Shown here: one piece after another, positions 55,517 through 64,000 of the stretch | Layout of the letters: each line of letters starts with the position of its first letter | Numbering within the stretch: the first letter of the stretch is position 1 | From: Massospora cicadina | Lineage: Eukaryota; Entomophthoromycota; Entomophthoromycetes; Entomophthorales; Entomophthoraceae | Reading direction: 5' to 3' | Assembly (NCBI GenBank): GCA_022478985.1 | Contig: JAKSZP010000173.1 | Span: 94,995 to 158,994, forward strand | DNA length: 64,000 nucleotides | Notes under the pieces: generated by a model | Seen by the model: only the letters and a program-made list of their open reading frames with translations | Told to the model about the DNA's origin: nothing | The model's database searches: none | Made by a program: the position numbers and the translations under genes

Positions 55517-58500
55517 GGCCCCAAAGGGGCACCCTGACCCTGCAGTCCATTAACTCTAATGGCTGCAGGATTACAGGCAGAGAGCTCGCCTCCTCCGCAA
55601 CTTCAGGTCGACTTACATAGATATTGCAGCTGTCCAGGATCCTCATGTCCCCCTCTCTGATTTTGTAGCATGGAATGAACAATTTGGAGGTAACTCCTGT
55701 TGGACACACTATGTGGCCCTTAATATCCTCAACCCCCGGGTGAAAACCCACCATTTTTCAAAACACCTTGATGATCGCCTTATATTGGCTAAATTATCAA
55801 CCGTGAATTCTCCTTCTTTGTTGCAAGCATATACCTGCCAAATGCAGGTCAAGAGTAGGACCTTCTTTTGGAAGAACTTGCTCTACTACAACTTCCAGGA
55901 AATACAGTGCTGATGGAGGATTTCAATACAATATTAAGTCAGGTGCGTGACACCTTTTCTCCTGCCACACAAGACAGATGAGGTACAGATCAGCTTCAAA
56001 ATTTCCTCAGGTCAACTAGTTTCATGGATGCCCTCCCCTCCTCAGCATCTGGACTTAGCTGTATGTCTCAGATCCAAGGTGCAGGTCGGAGATTCACATC
56101 AGCTTAATGGATTGATATGGCCCTAGTGGGCCCATTGTTGGTTGGTCAAGTGTCCTCTCCCATAACCCAAGATAACACTATAAGTGATTACAGATCCATC
56201 ACGGTGATCCTGACAACAATCCTCAGACCATCAAGAAGATTTTGGCCAAGGATTGCTACAGGGCTCTTGAACAACCAGTTTGCAAGAGAGAAGATAAATG
56301 CAGCTATTTGTGAGCCAGAGCACCTGGCCTCACCTCATTTACGAACTTTACAAGAAAAATGGGCTGATACAAAAGCAAGGATCCTAAAGGTAGCCTACAA
56401 TTGTGCTAAGGCTCGAATGACAGTGGCCCAAGCTAAAGTCAGACGTGCTGAAGCTAGAATAAGACACCTTGAAAGGAATTGCCGCCCAGTGCCTTCCTCT
56501 CAATGGTTGGAGGCTTGGGAATTGGCCCACGAGACATACCAACAGGAACTTACTGAGCGAGAAGAACGTGCAGCAAACTTCACCTCGTCACATTACTACA
56601 CCCAGTGGGAACGGCCCACCCGTTTCTTTTACCAGAAGCAGAAAGCCCGCTCAAAGGATCAGGAGATTGCAACCCTGAAGGTGGGGACCACTGTCACCAC
56701 AAATAAGGAGGAGATCACAAATTGAGATCCACCATTACTATTCGGTCCTCTTCAGGGCTTCCTGGGTAAGCCCAGAAGATGTTCATGAATTCATTGAAGG
56801 GGCTCCAGAACCAATGGTTACTTTCTCAGTGGATGAAGAACTTCTTGCACCAATTACACAGCAAGAAGTAATGGACATTCTACTCCACAGCCCACATCTG
56901 AAGGCCTAGGCCCAGATGGTATCCCGTTTGGTGTATCTAGTGGATCCCGTCACAGTTACAAAGGCCCTCAAGCCCCTCTTCTTGACCCTCTTGGCAGAAG
57001 GAGGAGTACTTCCTGACTTTAGAGGATCAATTATGACCCTTATCCATAAGAAAGCAAGCCGAGAGGACCTTGCAAAATGGCGACCAATATCACTATTAAA
57101 CACGGACCACAAATTATTTACTAAGCTTCTAGCAAACCGCATGACTAAGTGGGCAGGACCACGCCTCAACCCAGCTCAACATGGCTTTATTCCAGGGAGG
57201 TCGCTTTGGAACAATTACAATGAGCTTTTGGCAACCTTGTCAGCTAACTCATCTCAAACACATGGTTTTGTGGCGCTTTTGGATATGGAAAAGGCATATG
57301 ATCGAGTAAATTGGAAGTATATGGACGCTTCCCTAACCCGCCTCCACATCCCACCTCAAGCTAGGACATGGCTATCAGCTCTTTACGCCCAGCTTCACAC
57401 TAAGGTACTGTCCTCAACAGGCTTTACAGCAGCGGTTATGGTTGAACAGGGTCTCCGGCAAGAAATCCACTGAGCCCAATCTTGTTCAACATAGCTTTGG
57501 ATCCTCTTCTGGCCCTACTCCAGGAACGACTAGTGGGTATTCAGGTTCTTGGGAAGCCCCCCACCCGCACCATAGCCTTTGCTGATGACACAGCAGTGGC
57601 AGTTGGATGTAAGAAGGACCTAGACCTGGCCATGAAGGCCCTGGATTGCTACTCCAAGGCGTCCAATGCAAAACTTATTACTTCTAAAACCGTTATAGTG
57701 CAAGTTGGTACCCCATCTTTTCCTCCGCCTTTTGGTTTGGAACCTACCTGGGACACCTTTTGGCATCTAGGTGTCCTCACCACACCACAAGGGGTTGCAA
57801 TCAAGGATGATGAGGACCGCTTGTTTAATGTAATAAACTCTCGTGTAGCTAGCTGGAGCTGCCAGCGTATCACCCCCCAGGGATTCGCCCTGAAGTGAAT
57901 GTTTTTCTTCTATCAAAGCTATGGTTTCTCGCTCATGTCTGCCCCTTTATGGACAGTTTCTACACGAGGTTGAATGCGATACTTCGCTGTTGGATATGGG
58001 GATCCAACCACCCACCCACAGCTCTGACCACAATACCCCAACCCCGCAGTGAGGGGGGCCTAGGTCTTTTTGGACACTAGGTCTCATGCCACTTCAGTCC
58101 TGACGGGGTTCCTTAAGCCCATCATTTGTTGGGATATGGCTCCAATGCCGCAATGGGCTCCAGACTTACGCCAGGGTTTAGCAGCCTCTCTAGGATTCCA
58201 CGAACCTCACCTACAGCTGTGGGAGAGTGGCTAACAAACCATCCAAGCCACCGCCTCAAACCTTCATCAAGTTTTTACTGGAATCAGGCTATCCTTGCAC
58301 TTAAGAGGGCAGGAGTACAGGTGTACCACGCCTTCCCTTATAAAAGGAGTGGCCCTGGGATCATCCCCCAGCATCACACCCTGGTCCACAATGGGATGAT
58401 TGTTATCTCCCATCTCCACCATTTGGACAGACCCCCTATGCGGCCTCATCTCCTGGAAATTTTACCCCCCGCTGTGGAATGTGATATCAAGGAGCTCTGG

Positions 58501-58958
58501 AAGGAAGTTACCCATCCTGTTCTCTCAGCAAAAGTGTCAAATACACTGTGGCGTGTTCTACACTGCCCATACAGGACAGGGGATCGAACTGGTCCCACCT
58601 TCCAGCACAAAGGTTGCCCACGATGTGCAGAGCTGACAGACACCCACCTCCATCATTTCTTTACTTGCCCCCTCATAGCCCCTTTCTGGAGCAAGGTCCA
58701 CGAACTCCTGCGAGCAGTACCTGGGTAGCGCACCCAGTTCAGAACACCATGTTCAAATTCTCACTCCCCAATTGCTCCCAATCATTAAGGGTCCTGGCAT
58801 TTGGTGCAGTGATATGGACTATTCATATTTCATATCATCGCGCCGCTTTTGACTTAACTCTGTGGACGCTGCACCATATGATCACTCACTTTCAGGTTCA
58901 TTTTGAGATGTCTCTAAGAGTATTTAGCATGTCGCCATGGGACAATAGGTCAGTTTAA
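55513..58958 (+). pseudogene. LINE H ORF2 (APE endonuclease, reverse transcriptase, zinc-binding C-terminus)
   Basis: The ATG at 55513 overlaps the ORF1 stop (ATGA, 55513-55516). The start LTLQSINSNGCRI has the endonuclease Asn; VQDPH, VLMEDFNTILS, RRFTSA...IDM and ISDYRSI stand at the QETH, GDFN, RIDY and SDH positions. A helical linker (56117-56725) follows. RT: WRPISLLNTDHKLFTKLLAN, AQHGFIPGRSLW, ALLDMEKAYDRVNW, then IAFADDTAVAV with FADD intact at 57578-57589. Zinc module: CPRCAELTDTHLHHFFTCPL (about 58615-58675). The last part, GAVIWTIHISYHRAAF, matches the A2 C-terminus. Stops or shifts near 55600, 55910, 56720, 57470, 57895 and 58730 disable it. Confidence 0.9.
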
Positions 58959-59110
58959 GTGGACACCTGGCTCTGGCAAAGCCTTCCCCCACCCTTTCTT
59001 GACACCTCCGCTTACCCCTGCCTTCGCCTCAAGCTCTTAGGAGCTCAGGCGTGATTAAATAAAGATCAGTGTATCCCCCTTTAGGTTGGGACCACCTAGT
59101 GTTAAAAAAA

Positions 59111-60939
59111 GTGCTAAAAAACATTATATTATACAACATCTCATTACTATACCTTATACTGTTAACCTTAAACTATTTTTTATATAGTTATACAAAATAA
59201 TATACATATATTATATTTTATCTAGTAAAGCATAAAAACTTGTTTTGGTTGACAAACAACAAGATTATAGAAATAGTTTAACTGAAAAAGTAACTATATA
59301 TTTTGTTTTGTACTACTGAAGATCTTATGAAAAGAACATACACTTCTTTGAACTAAAATTTTATTAAGTGATTACAGTACTAAGCTAAAGCATTATATCA
59401 CATAGCATATATCTAGATATCAAATATCAATTATGACTTATACACAGATCAACTATGCAGATGTTGAGACTCATTATCATCATACATGGGAACAACCCAC
59501 TAAAACCCAAATCTATATATGAGTTTAATCAATTGTTATATAGAGGCTTCTAATTCTTACCTTGCCCTTATGCTGGCATCAATTCATAATATTAATTTGC
59601 TACTGATTGCCTAAACTTTCGCGCCCATGTATTCTGGTATCATTAAAACAACTAATTCCCTCGCCCTCACTGAAAAAATCTCATTTCCTTTTAAGACACA
59701 TTTGCTCCCTCTCCTTCTGCCTTTGTAAAATTATAATAAAATTTATTATCAATTACTCCATCCTTTTTCCAGCATAAACTCACTATTAATTTATTCTTAA
59801 TAAAATTCATGGTAATGCTCCACCGTCTCACTTGTATCAGGCAATTAAAATAATATGTATGTCTTGAGGCAATTACATTAACTTTATGTTTTTTCTCAAT
59901 AAATATGCCAGATGACATTAGATTTCAAAGCTCATCTCAGCTACCAATGTTTTTCACTAATGGAATCTATAAACATTAAAGAGTATATATAGGTACTGAT
60001 ATTTTGAAAGAAGATCTTTTATAATTTAGTAGATTTACAAGCCTACATATTAACTTGCCATGACATTTTAACATAAAAAGTTTATAAGTTCACAGTCCAT
60101 AAGAATACCATGAAAAATTTACAAGCTCAACCACAATGGCAGTACCATAGAGATTAAAATGTGTTAATAAAATTCTATATGCTAAATAACTGCTATTAAT
60201 TACAAAAGCTTAATATTTATCATAAAATGCTGCCCTCAAATTAAACACATCATCTAGTGCAAATAAACCTTTGCTTAGTCTTTTTTTGTGCCCCAGCGCT
60301 GATCAAACAGCATATAAAACTATATTTTTAGTATAGTAAATATTGTTCAATAGATATGATGTATTAAGAAATTTTTATGTACTAATGTCATTGAGATTTT
60401 TATAACTCTGATAAAATTTTCCTAAAATATGTAAAAATAAAATAAAATGTTAGTGACAGTGTATGAAAAGAAGGTTACTTAACATTGCTAGCATGAAATA
60501 CATATAGTTGTAGTGGTTTGTTTTTTAGCACTTCTGAATACCAAGCTAGGTTGTAATTATAATTTAATTTTTGCAAACATACCAGGATATTAGGACATGA
60601 GCTCCTATAGGCATAGAATATGGTAACCATTAAACAACTACCCATCATCATATATAAACTAAAACTATTTTATAGAATATAAGAATTCTTAGTCTGGTCA
60701 AAGATTCCTAAATATGATTTATGTCTATTGTGTTTTTTGTTTATTAAAGTAGATTATTGATACCATTGATCCTTATTCAACAAGCCTCAGATAAATAAAT
60801 ATAAACCATAAATTATTCAAACTAGACTTCTTTACTTCTTTATTTTAATTCAACCAAATAATAGAGCTACATTTTTATAGTTGATGTTGTACCCATATAA
60901 CGTCTGTTGCTCTGTGTTGGGAAAACTAGATAAACTTAA
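59111..60939. other. AT-rich stretch without recognisable gene
   Basis: Very A/T-rich, no coding motif. One minus-strand open stretch at 59691-59918 has no features. Confidence 0.5.
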
Positions 60940-61159
60940 AAAATATTACTATGCTTTTTGTTGGTGTTGCGCACCAATGCCCCAAACCGAGATAGCGAAT
61001 AGCAAAGGCGGTCCATGGAGTTCCTGGCCTATCATACACCGCGCATGGAGGTTTTCCAGATTTTATCCTCCTTTCCCATTCATTCGATTTCCCTTAATTG
61101 GTGCGGTATCGTCCCCAGGTCAGCCCACCTCAAATAAAATAAAATATTACTATGCTTTT
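60940..61159 (+). mobile_element. 5'-truncated SINE with perfect 19-bp target-site duplication
   Basis: AAAATATTACTATGCTTTT occurs at 60940-60958 and again at 61141-61159, identical. The body between (60959-61140, 182 bp) matches the 3' two-thirds of the SINE at 1764-2086, from GTTGGTGTTGCGCACCAATG through GGCGGTCCATGGAGTTCCTG to CCCAGGTCAGCCCACCTCAA. The tRNA-like head is absent, so reverse transcription stopped early. The intact duplication makes this one of the youngest insertions in the window. The open stretch at 60881-61225 is fortuitous. Confidence 0.92.
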
Positions 61160-61314
61160 AGTCAAAATTATATTTTTTTTGTGTTTTTGCAATTATTACT
61201 ATTGTATATCTATTTTCTAATATAATTACACAGGGTAGCTCTACCAATGTCAAAAATAAACTTTAACTTAAATTTACTTGAGTGAAATTTAATCACCATG
61301 AGTTTTTCTGTGAC

Positions 61315-61500
61315 AGTTTGAGGTAAGCCTTCTTTTAGGCTAAACTTGACCTGACATATAAAAAACATTTGATTTTTATGCTAAGAAAGAAGACACTGTA
61401 TTTTAAACATAATGTGCAAAGGCAAGGATTGAACTTATATTTCTATATTAGTAGTTGAAACGTTTAAAATAACTATGCCAACAACCCCTCAACTCTAAAA
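61315..61500 (-). repeat. Decayed SINE (related to the one at 49161)
   Basis: On the minus strand there is a B-box-like AAGTTCAATCCTTGCCTTTG then CACATTATG (61437-61409), matching GGTTCAATTCCCGCCCTTTG then CACATCGATC of the SINE at 49161. About 100 bp downstream it has the tail GGCTTACCTCAAACTGTC (61330-61313). The A-box side is degenerate (GTTGAGGGGTTGTTGGCATAG, 61493-61473) and no target-site duplication remains. Confidence 0.5.
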
Positions 61501-61509
61501 AAGCAATTT

Positions 61510-62170
61510 TAAAGTGCTATTATAGTTATGTGATATCTACTATAAGTCTAGGTTACTTTAATAGTTCTTGGTTACATGCATAAACATATTGGCTTATTTC
61601 TGTCTTTATATTTTAAGTTCCAAGGCTTATTGATATAAGATATAACTATTATAGTTTATATTGTTTAGACTAGTGATAAGTCTTTTTCCACATTGATCAA
61701 TTATATACTAGATACAAAACACATATAAGAATATTTTTCAATATTATTTATCAAGAAATTTTCTTGAAGATCGTTAACTTCTATCATTGCATATGAGGTT
61801 GAATAATGTCTAAAAACTTTGAGGATTTGAGGTAAGGCTTGCAGGTTAAAATGATAGCCTACTTAACCGTTTTCATGTCTGTTTGACAACAAAAGACATG
61901 TTACTACATCTAGTGCATTAAAATCTAAACAAAATCTATAAGTCATATATAAGCCATCTAATATTGTTTTTGATAAAATTTGGAGATCTACTTACATATA
62001 TATATACATGAAGATATTGCAAATTATACATAGATATCTATTAAGTTTAAATGTGTTATTCTCTGGTTTTCCTAGTGTCATTTTAAAATAAATTTTGAAA
62101 ATAAATATGTGGATAACATATCCCTTATATACTCCTAGCTTTTATGTGGTGCTAGTGTAAGTCTCAGGGA
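61510..62170. other. AT-rich stretch without recognisable gene
   Basis: Nothing assignable. Composition shifts to GC-richer at about 62170, marking the edge of the next element. Confidence 0.5.
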
Positions 62171-63049
62171 ATGACCTTTAGCTCTCGATTGGTCCATCTT
62201 CCTGTTCCCAAATAAAAAGACACCAAAGAGGATGGCGGTACCCCTCATCACTCAGGGCGACCTCGCTCATGTAGTAGATGAGCAATGGGTAACAGCTCAT
62301 CTGCTTTGGATCCCACCCCCCAATACCCACACTTACCTCAGCAGAACTGTTGCAGGTATTTAGAAAAATCTGTGCCAAGTTTATCAATTTGAAATTGGCT
62401 AAATCTAATTTGGTTGGCAATCTGGCCTGATGCACAAAATTTGAATGGCTGTAAAAGCACAAAGGATGAGATATCAGCTGGATTGCCCAACAGTTCCAAT
62501 TCAATCTCCAGACCAGTTGAACAAATAATGGGTGCTATTGACATAAGTTCAGAGCCCTCAGATAGTAATTTGGGTGCTGCGCCTGATGTGCTGCTTTTGA
62601 CCAAATGAATGGTTAAATGACCAAGCGCAGGTGGGTTGGCCGTCCTGAACCCATTCCCAACCAAATGGACCCATCCCTATAAGGGATGGCCTTGGGGGAT
62701 CCCATCACCCGTTGAGCCAAATGCCATCATGCTAATCATCACAAATGTAGTCGAGCCCTGGTTTGGATGTTTGAGGTCAAACCAACAGAGACTCAGCCCA
62801 CCACCAAATTTTATGATGTCAGTTCCCAAAAAAACCCCATTCCTGAACAATGCGCCGGTCAGGTCAAATTGGTTGGGTCCTGATTATCCTGTCACTCCCA
62901 ATTGACCACTATTTAATCAGTTGCATGGCACTGAGAAAATTGTTGTCAATTTTCTTACTTTCCTTTCCCAATAAAATTTCGCCAAAAAGAAATTTTAATA
63001 ACTTTTTTTTATTTTCCATCCTGACTGCATCTCAGATGGCAATTTCCTG
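62170..63049. other. GC-richer block upstream of the right-edge relic
   Basis: Composition changes abruptly at about 62170. Both strands are partly open: 62636-62905 on plus, 62178-62664 on minus with EGSELMSIAPIICSTGLEIE. I cannot say which, if either, was coding. It could be an LTR and leader of the element read at 63050-64000. Confidence 0.3.
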
Positions 63050-64000
63050 GTGGTCCATTGCCCCACACTCTGGGTGGGCTTTACCAATTTTTGGTCACCA
63101 TGGCTCCCTCTATCGCTGATTGGGCCCAGCAAGTCTGATACTTTTGGTCCTACAACCCCGCTTTTGTTAATTTATGATATCAATACATGGGGATCTTATG
63201 GCCCTACGTATAACAATGGAAAGAGAGAATTCATCTCCATATCACCCCCCAATGAGTTGGCTGCTCAAGCCAAGAACCTCATCGAGACTATCCCAGCAAT
63301 CCCACTACATGCAGTGGGAACCACTGAGTTAGGAATGGGTTCAGTGTGGTTTGCCGTTGGGATACTCCTTACCATGTTGTTATGCCACCACTTCGTGGTA
63401 TCACATTTCCCAGCTCCATATCAAGTCATATGGTTGGCAATGCCCCTGGCATTCTGGCTTGCTTTTTGGGTGCTCATGCATCCCGACTGGCAGGCCAGTC
63501 CAAACTTCTTCTGCCGTTTCTATGACATAATCAACCAACCATTACTTCCAGCCACTTCCACCTTGGTTTTTTGATTTGGGCGCTGCAGTGGTCACCCTCT
63601 ACCAGATGAACGTACAATCAGTTGTGTGTTGTTTTTTGTTTGTTTGGCCACTTTCTGGCTTCAGGAGAAGCATCCGCTCTATTTTTGGGAAACTTTCTTC
63701 AAGCCACCCAAGAGGTGCAGACTGCATCTTCTCATATTTCCTCTGGCCCATGAAGAGGATCAAGTATCCCCTCCCAAGAGATCACCAATCAGGTTCTCGA
63801 CACTCTTACCAAAGTACAAATGAGGGCATCAATCGCACTCAATAATGCTTTGGTGATATCTCATGCCCAACAAAGTCTTGCGTTGTTGGACACCATGGAT
63901 GGAGATTCCCGCCGTTGGGTGAGAAGACTTTTATGTTCTTCATCACAAAAAGAAGACCCCATACACCTGCTGGCTGCTGTATTGGCTGCCTTAAAACCCC
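63050..64000 (+). pseudogene. Right-edge relic with two or more membrane segments and a helical Gag-like part (truncated by window end)
   Basis: A 174-codon open frame (63050-63574) has two hydrophobic segments at residues ~97-117 (SVWFAVGILLTMLLCHHFVV) and ~126-144 (VIWLAMPLAFWLAFWVLM). After a frameshift near 63570 the coding continues hydrophobic (LCVVFCLFGHFLASGEASAL), then becomes helical and polar: EITNQVLDTLTKVQMRASIA, QSLALLDTMDGDSRRWVRRL, HLLAAVLAALKP, running off the window. One stop (63749) lies in this last part. The layout, membrane pair then helical part, resembles the leader-gag frame of Gypsy B (26296-27057), so I suspect gag of another Gypsy. A host membrane-protein pseudogene cannot be excluded. 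Confidence 0.42.

Larger units (their letters stand above)
53100..59110 (+). mobile_element. LINE H, non-LTR retrotransposon with APE endonuclease
   Basis: An approximately full-length plus-strand LINE: ORF1 (53203-55516), ORF2 (55513-58958), and a 3' end at about 59070-59110. The 3' end reads CAGTGTATCCCCCTTTAGGT then TGGGACCACCTAGTGTTAAA, a diverged version of the shared tail. It belongs to a family distinct from A2/K but shares with them the knuckle type, the C-terminal zinc module and the ORF1/ORF2 junction. Reading frames are long (ORF1 has 419 codons uninterrupted), making it one of the least decayed elements here. The 5' end is approximate. Confidence 0.9.

Noticed and set aside
60881..61225. 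114-codon open stretch
   Set aside because: It crosses both TSDs and the whole truncated SINE, so it cannot predate the insertion; no motif.

Overview
The window is 64 kb of AT-rich eukaryotic DNA made almost entirely of dead retrotransposons, several inserted into one another. I found no convincing host gene, no rRNA or functional tRNA gene and no CRISPR. The mix is Tf1/sushi-type Gypsy chromoviruses with a C-terminal chromodomain, APE-type LINEs with a CCHC ORF1 and a zinc-binding C-terminus, and tRNA-derived SINEs. This points to a repeat-bloated fungal genome, such as the large AT-rich genomes of some rusts or early-diverging fungi. That is an inference from element families; no host gene fixes the organism.

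Layout. 1-1560: minus-strand relic with a collagen-like Gly/Pro stretch. 1764-2086: complete SINE with target-site duplications (TSDs). 2087-7550: featureless AT-rich DNA. 7560-8060: minus-strand zinc-knuckle relic. 8160-14396: Gypsy D (+). 14402-19336: Gypsy C (-), with both LTRs, apparently inserted into the 3' end of D. 19337-21310: decayed DNA with a 165-bp-period duplication and an RT/RNase H scrap. 21370-32900: Gypsy A (+), split in its integrase by the complete Gypsy B (25336-32150, LTRs of 888 and 887 bp, TSD CAAGA/CAAAA). 32922-35252: an unidentified element F1 (-) with ~235-bp terminal direct repeats. 35279-40525: LINE A2 (+). 41480-42010: integrase relic of Gypsy E (-). 42460-43335: second copy of the F family, cut by LINE K (43336-48545, -). 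49161-49477: second SINE type with TSDs (-). 50825-52640: unrecognised coding relic (-) ending in the LINE-type tail. 53100-59110: LINE H (+), the best preserved LINE RT. 60940-61159: 5'-truncated SINE with a perfect 19-bp TSD. 61315-61500: decayed SINE. 62170-64000: GC-richer relic with membrane segments, running off the right edge.

How the parts relate. The LINEs and SINEs share a 3' tail of the type RTCCCCnGGTnnGCTTACCTCAGTTAAA, which suggests that the SINEs were copied by the LINE reverse transcriptase. The three LINEs have the same ORF1/ORF2 junction (NTGAGGCSCC), with ORF2 overlapping the ORF1 stop by four bases. B and C are the same Gypsy family. A, B and C all carry YxDN rather than YxDD at the RT active site. 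Every pol gene I could follow is broken by stops or frameshifts, and many of the stops look like C-to-T or G-to-A changes. Sequence percentages were judged by eye, not computed.
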